A DNA stretch of 64,000 nucleotides, from contig CAZQLL010000001.1 in NCBI GenBank assembly GCA_964594125.1, positions 124,001-188,000 on the forward strand, in the 5' to 3' direction. The stretch's first letter is position 1. Each line of letters opens with the position of its first letter. The position numbers were made by a program, and so were the translations under genes. The stretch is from CAVRZJ01 sp964594125. GTDB taxonomy: Bacteria > Acidobacteriota > Thermoanaerobaculia > Thermoanaerobaculales > Thermoanaerobaculaceae. Below the pieces are notes generated by a model, which was given only the letters and a program-made list of their open reading frames with translations, did no database searches and was not told where the DNA came from. Shown piece after piece: positions 24,931-32,684 of the stretch.

Positions 24931-25862
24931 CGCAGCACCCCCGCTTCGCGCAGGCCGCGCAGGAGGTTCTCCGCCGCCTCGGTCTCCATGCGCAGCCGGC
25001 ACTCCTCGGCGTAGGCGCCGATATGCGGCGTGAGCACCGCGTTGGGCGCCGCAGCCAGCGGTCCCTGGTACGGCTCGCGGGCGAACACGTCGAGGAACGC
25101 CCCGCCGAGCCGCCCGTCGGCCAGCGCGGCGGCGAGCGCCTCCTCGTCGACGAGACCGCCGCGCGCGGTGTTGACGACGATCGCGCCGCGCCTCATGCGC
25201 GCGAACGCCGCCGCGTCGAGCAAGGCGCCGGCGCCGCCGGGGGCGTGCAGGCTCACCACGTCGGCGCGCGCGAGCAGCGCATCGAGGGGGACGTAGGAGA
25301 CGGCGTGGGCGGCGGCGAAGGCGGCGTCCTCGACGGGGTCGCAGGCGAGGACGGTGACGGCGAACGGCTGCAGCAGCGCGACCAGGGCCCGGCCGACGCG
25401 CCCGAGGCCGACGATGCCGACGGTCTTGCCGCGCAGCAGGCGGCCCATCGGCTTCTTCCAGGCGCCGGCTCGCACGCCGCCGTCGGCGGCGGGGACACGG
25501 CGCAGCACGGCGAGGATGCCGGCGAGCGTCAGCTCCGCGACGCCGTCGACATGGGCGTCGGGCGTATTGAGGACGGCGATGCCGAGCGCGCGGGCGGCGG
25601 CGAGGTCGACGGAGTCGAGGCCGGTGCCGCAGCGCGATACGACGCGCAGGCGCGGCGCGGCGGCGAGGACGTCGCGCGTCAGCGTCTCGGTGCCGGCGAT
25701 GACGCCGTCGGCGCCGGCGAGCAGCGCGCGCGCCTCGTCGGCGGTCAGGGTGCGGCCGTGGGGATTGGGCACGACCTCGCAGCCGGCCCGCTCGAGCAGC
25801 TCGATCGGCTGCCGGCCGGAGCGGCCGAAGGACGACGTGGAGATCAGGACGCGGGCTGGCAT
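24927..25862 (-). CDS. D-isomer-specific 2-hydroxyacid dehydrogenase (phosphoglycerate-dehydrogenase-like)
   Basis: A 311-residue protein. ATG 25862 has an AAGAGAGAG ribosome site 10 bases upstream and TATAAT at 25892-25897. The NAD domain has GKTVGIVGLGRVGRALVAL; the catalytic set of the family is present: Arg in VVNTARGGLVDEEAL, Glu in FLDVFAREPY and His in LTPHIGAY. Length matches short SerA-like enzymes without regulatory ACT domain. It may reduce or oxidise a 2-hydroxy acid that feeds the SDR and cytidylyltransferase with which it is co-translated (ATGA, GTGA overlaps). Not likely to be housekeeping SerA given its location, but that cannot be excluded. Confidence 0.87.
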   Translation of the reverse strand: MPARVLISTSSFGRSGRQPIELLERAGCEVVPNPHGRTLTADEARALLAGADGVIAGTETLTRDVLAAAPRLRVVSRCGTGLDSVDLAAARALGIAVLNTPDAHVDGVAELTLAGILAVLRRVPAADGGVRAGAWKKPMGRLLRGKTVGIVGLGRVGRALVALLQPFAVTVLACDPVEDAAFAAAHAVSYVPLDALLARADVVSLHAPGGAGALLDAAAFARMRRGAIVVNTARGGLVDEEALAAALADGRLGGAFLDVFAREPYQGPLAAAPNAVLTPHIGAYAEECRLRMETEAAENLLRGLREAGVLR

Positions 25863-25891
25863 CGTTCGCCGCTCTCTCTTCAACCGCCGCG

Positions 25892-25897
25892 ATTATA
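25892..25897 (-). promoter_or_regulatory. -10 element TATAAT of the hydroxyacid dehydrogenase unit
   Basis: Perfect TATAAT on the minus strand, 29 bases before the ATG at 25862, in a stretch otherwise over 75% GC. It would give a short leader with a ribosome site. No consensus -35 seen. Confidence 0.4.
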
Positions 25898-25996
25898 GCG
25901 GCGGCCCCTCACCACCGCCCGTCAGCGCCCGCGCGGGCGGCCGGGCAGACCGCCGCGCGGGCGGGGCGCCCGCGCACCCGGTGCGCGCGGCCGCGG

Positions 25997-26725
25997 CTAC
26001 GGGAGCGACGGCAGAGGCCGGTCGGCGAGGATGTCGGCGGGGTTGAGGCGGGTGAGGCGGTCGGCCATCGCGGCGCCCCACCCCTTCGTGATCGCCTGGT
26101 GGGCGGCGGCGAGGCCGGGCGGGCGCACGTCGGTGTCGTGGGCGTCGCTGCCCACGAAGTGGACGAGATTGCGGTCGAGCAGCCAGGCGCAGCAGGCGCG
26201 GATGCGGCGGCCGAAGCGGCCGAGCACGCTCCCGCCGGTGATCTGCACATACGCCCCGAGCGCCACCAGGTCGGCGAGCTCCTCCGGGTTCTCGACCCAG
26301 CGCGGGATGCGCTCCGCGTGCGCCAGGACCGGCCGCCAGCCGGCGACGAGCAGCTCGTGCAGGAGCGGCCGCGGCGCGGAACCGCCGAAGGTGGGGAACT
26401 CGAGCAGAAGGTAGCGCGAGCCGGCGAGCGGCAGCAGGCCGCTGTCGGGGTAGGCGTCGATCTCCGCAAGGAGGTCCTCGTCGACCCTGATCTCGGCCCC
26501 CGCGACCACGCGCGGGCGCTCGCCGATCTCCGCCTGCAGCGCGGCGCACGCCGCCGCGACCGCCGCGGCGCGGTTGCCCGGCCACATGGGGTGCCGCTGG
26601 TGCGGCGTGGCGACGATCGTCTCGACGCCGTCGGCGGCCGCCGCGAAGCAGACGGCGGCCGCCCCGGCCATGGTAGCCGGGCCGTCGTCGATCCCCGGGA
26701 GGACGTGCGCGTGGGTGTCGATCAC
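25997..26725 (-). CDS. CpsB/YwqE-type tyrosine phosphatase (PHP fold)
   Basis: A 242-residue metal-dependent phosphatase from GTG 26725 (GTGA overlap with the gene before). The first residues IDTHAHVLPGIDDGPAT are the hallmark of the family; metal ligands also appear in TIVATPHQRHPMW, VVAGAEIRVDE, PVLAHAERIPRW and VHFVGSDAHDTDVRP. In Gram-positive and many Gram-negative capsule loci this enzyme removes phosphate from the Tyr cluster of the BY-kinase; here the likely partner is the Wzc-type protein at 7766-9877. It therefore ties two distant parts of the locus together. Only 134 bp of palindrome-rich DNA separate it from the dehydrogenase unit. Confidence 0.92.
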   Translation of the reverse strand: MIDTHAHVLPGIDDGPATMAGAAAVCFAAAADGVETIVATPHQRHPMWPGNRAAAVAAACAALQAEIGERPRVVAGAEIRVDEDLLAEIDAYPDSGLLPLAGSRYLLLEFPTFGGSAPRPLLHELLVAGWRPVLAHAERIPRWVENPEELADLVALGAYVQITGGSVLGRFGRRIRACCAWLLDRNLVHFVGSDAHDTDVRPPGLAAAHQAITKGWGAAMADRLTRLNPADILADRPLPSLP

Positions 26726-28683
26726 GGGGGCGCCGCCTCGCCGCTCGGGCGGTAGCTGGGCACCAGCTCGCGGACGAGCGCCACGACCTCGTCCGGCCGC
26801 TCCTGCGCCGCGGCGCGGGCGAGCGCCGCGAGGGTGGCCTCGAGGTCGGCGGGCGGCGGCGGGCACGCGGCGCGGAAGATCTTGTCGCTCACCCGCGACG
26901 CGCCCTCCTCCTCCTCGGTGAGCAGCTCCTCGTGCAGCTTCTCGCCGGGGCGCAGGCCGGTGTACACGATGGGGACGTCGGCGTCGGGGACCAGGCCGGC
27001 CATCGTGATCATGTGCCGCGCCAGGTCGGCGATGCGGATCTGCTCGCCCATGTCGAGCACGCACAGCTCGCCGTAGTCGCCGTACGCCGCCTGGAGCACC
27101 AGCCCCACCGCCTCGGCGATGGTCATGAAGTAGCGGCGGACGTCGGGGTGGGTCACGGTGACCGGTGCGCCGGCCGCGATCTGCTCGCGGAAGATCGGCA
27201 CGACCGAACCGGCGGACGCGAGGACGTTGCCGAACCGCACCGCGGTGAAGCGGGTGCGCGAGCGGCGCGCCCAGTGCCGGACGACCATCTCGGCGACGCG
27301 CTTGGACGCGCCCATCACCGAGGTGGGCCGCACCGCCTTGTCGGTCGAGATGAGCACGAAGCGCTCGACGCCGACCTCGTCCGCCACCGCCGCGAGCTGC
27401 CAGGTGGCGAGGATGTTGTTCTTGACCGCCTCGCACGGGGCGCGCTCCACCAGCGGCACGTGCTTGTGCGCGGCGGCGTGGAAGACGTCCTGCGGCCGGA
27501 ACGATGCGGCGAGCGAGCGGATGCGCCCGCCGTCGCGGATGTCGGCGATCTCGGTGTGGAGCTCCGCGCTCGGGTGCTCGCGGCGGAGCCTGATCGACAT
27601 GAGGTGGAGGTCGTTCTCGTTGAGGTCGACCATCAGCAGGCGCGGCACGCCGGCCTGCAGGAGCTGGCGGCACAGCTCGCTGCCGATCGAGCCGGCGGCG
27701 CCGGTGACCATCACCCGCCGCCGGGCGAGCACATCGGCCGCCGCTCCCAGATCGAGGCGCACCGGCGGCCGCGGCAGCAGATCCTCCGGCGTGAGGTCGT
27801 GCAGCATCGCGGCCGCGCCGCGCGCCTGGTGGTCGAGGAACGACAGCGGCAGGCGCTTGAACCGCAGCTTGGAGCGGCTGCACACGTCGAGGATCTCGCG
27901 GACGCGCGCGGCGGGCAGCAGCGGGATCGCGATCAGCACCTCCTCGACGCGGTGCGACGCGGCCAGCCGCGGCAGCCCCTCGACGGGGCCCAGCACGGTC
28001 TTGCCGCCGACGACCATCCCCCACTTCTCGGGGTTGTCGTCGACGAACCCGACCACTTGGTACATGTGGTCGGCCGAGCGCTGCAGGTCGCGCAGCAGCA
28101 TCTCGCCCGCCGCGCCGGCGCCGACGATGAGCGTGCGGACGGCACCCTTCTGGCGCGCGCGCTGGCGCTCGCCGAAGAGCACGTTGGCCAGGCGCGGGGA
28201 GTAGCGCAGGAGGCCCATCGCCGCCGTCGTGATGAAGAACTCGAGGGCGATCACCGAGCGCGGCGGCATCAGGTCGAGCCCGCCGAGCACCCGGGCGCGC
28301 AGGAAGAACACGGCGGCGAGCGTCGCCGCGGTGCCGGCGAGCCCGGCGGCCACGACGCGCGTCGCGTCGGCGAGCCCGGAGAGGCGGAACGACCACAGGT
28401 GCAGCCGGAAGAGGAGGTTGACGGCGATGCGGGCGACCACCAGGACGGTCGCCAGCGGCGGCACCATCGCGGCGTAGTCCGGCGGGACGGCGCCCTCGAA
28501 GCGCAGCGCCATGGCGACCCACAGCGCGAGCGCGGCCGTGGCGCCGTCGATCGCCAGAACCAGCGCCTGCCGCAGGCGGGTGTTGCGCAGCAGCCGGCGG
28601 CGCCAGCCGGCGACGCCCGCGGCGGCCGCCGCCGTGGCGCGGCTGCCGCTGTCCGCATCGCGGCGGTCCGCCTGCTGCGCCAC
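26722..28683 (-). CDS. Membrane-bound nucleotide-sugar 4,6-dehydratase/epimerase (CapD/WbpM type)
   Basis: A 653-residue protein, GTG start at 28683; the open frame runs further but into non-coding DNA. Residues about 30-150 hold four membrane helices, then a first Rossmann domain (VRTLIVGAGAAGEMLL) and a second catalytic SDR domain (RVMVTGAAGSIGSELCRQLL, about residue 310). The active site reads ISTDKAVRPTSVMGASKR, the S-T-D-K..M..K form of inverting or retaining UDP-HexNAc 4,6-dehydratases in which Met replaces Tyr. It makes a UDP-4-keto-6-deoxy-HexNAc, precursor of QuiNAc, FucNAc or bacillosamine-type sugars. A pair with the CpsB gene is set up by the GTGA overlap. Confidence 0.92.
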   Translation of the reverse strand: MAQQADRRDADSGSRATAAAAAGVAGWRRRLLRNTRLRQALVLAIDGATAALALWVAMALRFEGAVPPDYAAMVPPLATVLVVARIAVNLLFRLHLWSFRLSGLADATRVVAAGLAGTAATLAAVFFLRARVLGGLDLMPPRSVIALEFFITTAAMGLLRYSPRLANVLFGERQRARQKGAVRTLIVGAGAAGEMLLRDLQRSADHMYQVVGFVDDNPEKWGMVVGGKTVLGPVEGLPRLAASHRVEEVLIAIPLLPAARVREILDVCSRSKLRFKRLPLSFLDHQARGAAAMLHDLTPEDLLPRPPVRLDLGAAADVLARRRVMVTGAAGSIGSELCRQLLQAGVPRLLMVDLNENDLHLMSIRLRREHPSAELHTEIADIRDGGRIRSLAASFRPQDVFHAAAHKHVPLVERAPCEAVKNNILATWQLAAVADEVGVERFVLISTDKAVRPTSVMGASKRVAEMVVRHWARRSRTRFTAVRFGNVLASAGSVVPIFREQIAAGAPVTVTHPDVRRYFMTIAEAVGLVLQAAYGDYGELCVLDMGEQIRIADLARHMITMAGLVPDADVPIVYTGLRPGEKLHEELLTEEEEGASRVSDKIFRAACPPPPADLEATLAALARAAAQERPDEVVALVRELVPSYRPSGEAAPP

Positions 28684-28805
28684 CGGCTCAGCGCTCCCGC
28701 CGCCGCGCCGGGGTCCCGCGGCGAGCGGCCGCGGCGCCGCGGGCGGCGCCGCGCGGGCCCCGCGGCGCGGCGGCGGGCGGCGCGGCCGCCGCGCAGGACG
28801 GGACG

Positions 28806-29819
28806 CTAGACACCGTGGAACTCCCGGTACCAGGCGACGAAGCGGCGGATCCCCTCCTCGAGCGGGGTCGCCGGCACGGCGCCGACCGCCTCGTACAGCG
28901 TGTCGACGTCGGCGAAGGTCGCCTCGACGTCGCCGGGCTGCATCGGCAGCAGGTTGATCTCGGCCGTGCGGCCGAGCTCGCGCTCGAGCAGCTCGATCAC
29001 CCGCGTGAGCGCCACGGGGCGGCGGCTGCCGACGTTGTACAGCGCGAACGGCGCGCCGCTCGCGGCGGGGTCGCGCCGCTGCGGGTCCCACGCCGGGTTG
29101 CGCTCCGGGACGCGGTCGATCAGGCCGGCGGTGGCGGCGGCGATGTCATCGATGTACGTGAAGTCGCGCTGATGGCGGCCGTAGTTGAAGAGGTCGATCG
29201 GGCGCCCTGCGAGGATCGCCTTCGTGAAGATGAACAGCGACATGTCTGGGCGCCCCCACGGGCCGTAGACGGTGAAGAAGCGCAGCCCCGAGCACGGCAC
29301 GCCGAACAGGTGCGCGTAGGCGTGCGCCATCAGCTCGTTGGCGCGCTTGCTGGCGGCGTACATCGACAGCGGGTGGTCGACGTCGTCGTGCACCGAGAAC
29401 GGCATGCGGGTGTTGGCGCCGTAGACGGAGCTCGAGGAGGCGTACAGCAGATGGCCGACGCCGTGGTGGCGGCACCCCTCGAGGATGTTGAGGAAACCGG
29501 TGACGTTGGAGGCGACGTAGGCGTGCGGATGCTGGAGCGAGTAGCGCACGCCCGCCTGCGCGGCGAGGTTGAAGACGCGCTCGAAGCGGTGCTCGCGGAA
29601 CAGGCTGGCGACGCCGTCGTCGTCCGCGAGGTCGAGCCGCTCGAAGTGGAAGCCGGCGTCCCGGCGGAGCGCCGCGAGGCGCGCCTCCTTCAGGCGGACG
29701 TCGTAGTAGTCGTTGAGGTTGTCGACGCCGACGACGCGCCGGCCGGAGGCGAGCAGGCGCTGCGCGAGGTGGAACCCGATGAACCCGGCCGCGCCGGTGA
29801 CGAGGATGGGGGGCGTCAC
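28806..29819 (-). CDS. UDP-glucuronate 4-epimerase-type SDR
   Basis: A 337-residue extended SDR, GTG 29819 overlapping the dehydrogenase stop (GTGA). Motifs: ILVTGAAGFIGFHLAQRLL, VVGVDNLNDYYDVRLKEARL (the NDYYD signature of UDP-GlcA 4-epimerases), YASSSSVYGANTRMPF, YAASKRANELMAHAY (YxxxK) and FFTVYGPWGRPDMSLF. It interconverts UDP-glucuronate and UDP-galacturonate, or the corresponding HexNAcA, on the cytoplasmic side. The gene just before it makes a UDP-uronic acid, so the two probably work in sequence. Confidence is high for family, moderate for exact substrate. Confidence 0.9.
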   Translation of the reverse strand: MTPPILVTGAAGFIGFHLAQRLLASGRRVVGVDNLNDYYDVRLKEARLAALRRDAGFHFERLDLADDDGVASLFREHRFERVFNLAAQAGVRYSLQHPHAYVASNVTGFLNILEGCRHHGVGHLLYASSSSVYGANTRMPFSVHDDVDHPLSMYAASKRANELMAHAYAHLFGVPCSGLRFFTVYGPWGRPDMSLFIFTKAILAGRPIDLFNYGRHQRDFTYIDDIAAATAGLIDRVPERNPAWDPQRRDPAASGAPFALYNVGSRRPVALTRVIELLERELGRTAEINLLPMQPGDVEATFADVDTLYEAVGAVPATPLEEGIRRFVAWYREFHGV

Positions 29820-31141
29820 GCTCGCACCACCTTGTCATCCTTGCCGCGCAGCTTGCCGCGGGTGTCGACGATGAGCGGAGCGCAGCGGCGGATGAGGTCG
29901 TAGTCGACCGCGGTGTGGTCGGTGACGATGACCACCGCGTCGCTGGCACGCAGCGTGGCCTCGTCGAGCGGCGCCGACGCCATCGCCGGCAGGTCCGGCC
30001 AGTGCCGCATGCGCGGCGCGCGCGGGATGTGCGGATCGTGGTAGGAGACGGCGGCGCCGAGCTCGAGGAGCTCCTCGATGATCTCGAACGCCGGGCTCTC
30101 GCGGGGGTCGTCGATGTCCTTCTTGTAGGCCAGACCGAGGACCAGGACGCGCGCGCCCTTCGCCGCCTTGCCGCGCTCGTTGAGCGCGCGCTGCAGCCGC
30201 TCGACCACGTAGTGCGGCATCGCGACGTTGACCTCGCCCGCGAGCTCGATGAACCTGGTCGCGACACCGTACTCGCGCGCCTTCCAGGACAGGTAGAACG
30301 GGTCGAGCGGAATGCAGTGACCGCCGAGGCCGGGGCCCGGGTTGAAGCGCATGAAGCCGAAGGGCTTGGTGGCGGCGGCGTCGAGCACCTCCCAGACGTC
30401 GATCCCCATGCGCTCGTAGACGACCTTGAGCTCGTTGACGAGGGCGATGTTGACGGCGCGGAAGATGTTCTCCATCAGCTTGGTCGCCTCGGCGGCGCGG
30501 GCGGAGGAGACGCGCACGGTGCGGGCGACGACGGCGGCGTACAGCGCCTCGGCGAGGTCGCCGGAGAGCTCGTCGACGCCGCCCACGACCTTCGGCGTGG
30601 TGGTCGTGGTGAAGTCGGTGCGCCCGGGGTCCTCGCGCTCGGGGGAGAACGCCAGGAAGAAGTCCCAGCCGCACTTGCGCCCGCCGGCCTCGAGGATGCC
30701 GCGCACCAGCTCGTCGGTGGTGCCCGGGTAGGTGGTCGACTCGAGGACGACGAGCTGCCCCGGCCGCAGGCGCCGCGCCACCTCGCGCGCCGAGCCCTCG
30801 ACGTAGCTCATGTCGGGCTCGCGCTGCGGGGTGAGCGGCGTCGGCACGCAGACCAGGATCGCGTCGGGCTCGCCCAGGCGCGAGAAGTCGGCGGTGGCCC
30901 GCAGCCGGCCGGTTCCGACGGCGCGCGCCAGCCGGCCGCCGTCGAGGTGCTTGATGTAGCTCTCGCCCCGCGCCAGCGCCTCGACCTTCGCCCGGTCCAC
31001 GTCGAACCCGAGCACCGTGAAGGCGTTCTCCACGAAGGAGAGCGCCAGCGGCAGCCCGACGTAGCCCATGCCGATGATCCCGACCAGGGCGGAGCGGTCG
31101 TCGATGCGCCGCCGCAGCGTCTCGTGGGGCGCGGATGTCAT
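29816..31141 (-). CDS. UDP-sugar 6-dehydrogenase (WbpA/TviB/UDP-GlcNAc dehydrogenase-like)
   Basis: A 441-residue UDP-glucose/GDP-mannose dehydrogenase family protein. ATG 31141 shares ATGA with the fcl stop. NAD site: VGIIGMGYVGLPLALSF. The middle carries TKLMENIFRAVNIALVNELK and the catalytic Cys motif FNPGPGLGGHCIPLDPFYLS; the C-terminal domain begins VLVLGLAYKKDIDDPRESPA. The form PGLGGHCIPLDPFYLSWKA is typical of the UDP-N-acetylhexosamine dehydrogenases rather than Ugd. It performs the four-electron oxidation at C6 to give a UDP-uronic acid, which the next gene can epimerise. Acidic residues in the polymer are expected. Confidence 0.92.
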   Translation of the reverse strand: MTSAPHETLRRRIDDRSALVGIIGMGYVGLPLALSFVENAFTVLGFDVDRAKVEALARGESYIKHLDGGRLARAVGTGRLRATADFSRLGEPDAILVCVPTPLTPQREPDMSYVEGSAREVARRLRPGQLVVLESTTYPGTTDELVRGILEAGGRKCGWDFFLAFSPEREDPGRTDFTTTTTPKVVGGVDELSGDLAEALYAAVVARTVRVSSARAAEATKLMENIFRAVNIALVNELKVVYERMGIDVWEVLDAAATKPFGFMRFNPGPGLGGHCIPLDPFYLSWKAREYGVATRFIELAGEVNVAMPHYVVERLQRALNERGKAAKGARVLVLGLAYKKDIDDPRESPAFEIIEELLELGAAVSYHDPHIPRAPRMRHWPDLPAMASAPLDEATLRASDAVVIVTDHTAVDYDLIRRCAPLIVDTRGKLRGKDDKVVRA

Positions 31142-32109
31142 GCGGGTCTCCCGCCGGCGGCGTCCGAGCTCGCGAGGAACCACTCGTAGGTCGACTCGAT
31201 CCCCTGCCGCAGCGCGATCCGGTGCCTCCAGCCGAGGGCGTGCAGGCGCGAGACGTCGAGCAGCTTGCGCGGCGTGCCGTCCGGCTTGCCCGCGTCGAAC
31301 ACCAGCCGCGCCGACGGGTGCACGACCGCCGCCACCGTCTCCGCCAGCTCGCGGATCGTCAGGTCCTCGCCGGTGCCGACGTTGATGTGCAGCGCCTCGT
31401 CCCAGTGCTCCATGAGGAACAGGCAGGCGTCGGCGAGGTCGTCGACGTGGAGGAACTCGCGGCGCGGCGCGCCCGTCCCCCAGATCACCACCTCGCCGCG
31501 GCCCGCGACGCGCGCGTCGTGGAACTTGCGGATGAGCGCCGGCAGCACGTGCGAGCTCGTCAGGTCGAAGTTGTCGTGCGGCCCGTAGAGGTTGGTGGGC
31601 ATCGCCGAGATGAAGTCGCAGCCGTACTGGCGGCGGTACGCCTGGCACAGCTTGATGCCGGCGATCTTGGCCACCGCGTACGGCTCGTTCGTCGGCTCGA
31701 GGTACCCCGAGAGCAGCTCCTCCTCGCGCATCGGCTGCCGGCAGTCGCGCGGGTAGATGCACGAGCTGCCGAGGTACAGCAGCCGGCGCACGCCGGACAG
31801 GTATGCGGCGTGCACGACGGTGGCGTGGATCATCATGTTGTCGTAGATGAACTCCGCCGGGCGCGTCGCGTTCGCCCAGATGCCGCCGACGGTGCCGGCG
31901 ACGAGGAAGACGTAGTCGGGCCGATTCGCCCCGAACCACGCGTTGACCGCCGCCTGATCGCGCAGGTCGAGCTCGGCGCGGGTCGCGGTGAGCAGCGACG
32001 AGAACCCCTCCGCGCGCAGCCGCCGCACCACAGCCGAGCCGACGAGGCCGGTGTGGCCGGCGACATAGACGCGGGCGGAGCGGTCGAGGGCGCCAACGGC
32101 CATGCGCAT
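31138..32109 (-). CDS. fcl: GDP-L-fucose synthase
   Basis: A 323-residue SDR with the motifs of GDP-4-keto-6-deoxymannose 3,5-epimerase-4-reductase: RVYVAGHTGLVGSAVVRRL, VAGTVGGIWANATRPAEFIY, LYLGSSCIYPRDCRQPM, EPYAVAKIAGIKLCQAYRRQ (YxxxK) and MPTNLYGPHDNFDL. It makes GDP-L-fucose with NADPH. Two ATGs (32109 and 32103) are possible; the second has GGAAG at a better distance. It heads a coupled three-gene unit and has a good promoter (TTGACC-17-TAGACT, 32128-32156). No GDP-mannose dehydratase (gmd) gene is in the window, so the substrate must be supplied from elsewhere. Confidence 0.93.
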   Translation of the reverse strand: MRMAVGALDRSARVYVAGHTGLVGSAVVRRLRAEGFSSLLTATRAELDLRDQAAVNAWFGANRPDYVFLVAGTVGGIWANATRPAEFIYDNMMIHATVVHAAYLSGVRRLLYLGSSCIYPRDCRQPMREEELLSGYLEPTNEPYAVAKIAGIKLCQAYRRQYGCDFISAMPTNLYGPHDNFDLTSSHVLPALIRKFHDARVAGRGEVVIWGTGAPRREFLHVDDLADACLFLMEHWDEALHINVGTGEDLTIRELAETVAAVVHPSARLVFDAGKPDGTPRKLLDVSRLHALGWRHRIALRQGIESTYEWFLASSDAAGGRPA

Positions 32110-32127
32110 GCTTCCTTTCGGCCACGG

Positions 32128-32156
32128 AGTCTAGGCAACGCCGGCAAGGCGGTCAA
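32128..32156 (-). promoter_or_regulatory. Sigma-70-type promoter of the fcl unit
   Basis: TTGACC (32156-32151), 17-bp spacer, TAGACT (32133-32128) on the minus strand, 18 bases before the ATG at 32109. This is the best -35/-10 pair I found in the window. Confidence 0.6.
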
Positions 32157-32169
32157 ATCCGCCCCCGTC

Positions 32170-32265
32170 GACCCGGCCGGCGCGGAGCGCCGGCCCCGCA
32201 CCCGCACTGCCGGCACGCCGAGTGCAGGGCGCGCACCGGCAGCAGAACGGGTGTGGGGCGCGCGC
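32170..32265. repeat. GC hairpins, GTGGGGC family
   Basis: GGCCGGCGCGGAGCGCCGGCC hairpin followed by GTGTGGGGCGCGCGCTGGAG. Same family as 15886-15964 and 54309-54358. Lies between fcl and the PqqD-like gene and may act as a terminator for the latter. Confidence 0.45.
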
Positions 32266-32281
32266 TGGAGCGGCGGCCGCC

Positions 32282-32569
32282 TCAGGGCTCGTCGGCCGCG
32301 AGCTCGACCAGCCGGTTGGCGGCGAGCTCCTCGACGAGGGCGAGGAGGTCGGCCCGGAGGCGCTCCTCAGGCGCGTCGTACTCGCCCGCCAGGACCGTGA
32401 CGATGCGCTCGAGCGGCTCGCCCGCGGCGAGCAGCGCCCAGATGCGCGCGCCTACCTCGTCGAGGCCGAAGTACGAGCCGCTGGCGGCGTCGAGCAGCAC
32501 GGACTCGCCGGCAACGCCGCGGCAGAGCACGTTTTTCGCCGGCCTGACCCGCGTCGCCAGCGTGATCAC
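32282..32569 (-). CDS. PqqD-family peptide-binding protein
   Basis: A 95-residue protein from GTG 32569; the frame upstream of that lies in the divergent promoter region. It has the whole PqqD fold signature: a first strand pair with RGVAGESVLLDAASGSYFGL, DEVGARIWALLAAGEPLERI and a helical C-terminus APEERLRADLLALVEELAAN. PqqD proteins are peptide-recognition (RRE) chaperones for PQQ and other RiPP pathways, but single copies are common in exopolysaccharide loci, where their partner is unknown. No radical-SAM, B1/B2 or HPr-kinase partner stands next to it. It is transcribed away from the flippase at 32685. Confidence 0.82.
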   Translation of the reverse strand: MITLATRVRPAKNVLCRGVAGESVLLDAASGSYFGLDEVGARIWALLAAGEPLERIVTVLAGEYDAPEERLRADLLALVEELAANRLVELAADEP

Positions 32570-32672
32570 GCGGCCCCTCCGGCCCCGCGCACCGCCGCAT
32601 CGCCCCGCACGATGCGCAGTGTACTCGAGACCCGCCGGCGCGGCGCCCGCCCCGTGCGACCGGCGGCGGCCA

Positions 32673-32678
32673 TAGAAT
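32673..32678 (+). promoter_or_regulatory. -10 element TAGAAT, leaderless type, for the second flippase
   Basis: TAGAAT followed by exactly six bases and then the GTG at 32685; no Shine-Dalgarno. Confidence 0.5.
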
Positions 32679-32684
32679 GGCCGC

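Noticed and set aside
24927..25862. Housekeeping serA
   Set aside because: No serine biosynthesis neighbours, no ACT domain, and tight coupling to an SDR and a cytidylyltransferase gene; kept as serA-like only.
32282..32569. PqqD-like gene as part of a lasso-peptide or PQQ cluster
   Set aside because: No cyclase, leader peptidase, radical-SAM or precursor gene is visible within 10 kb.
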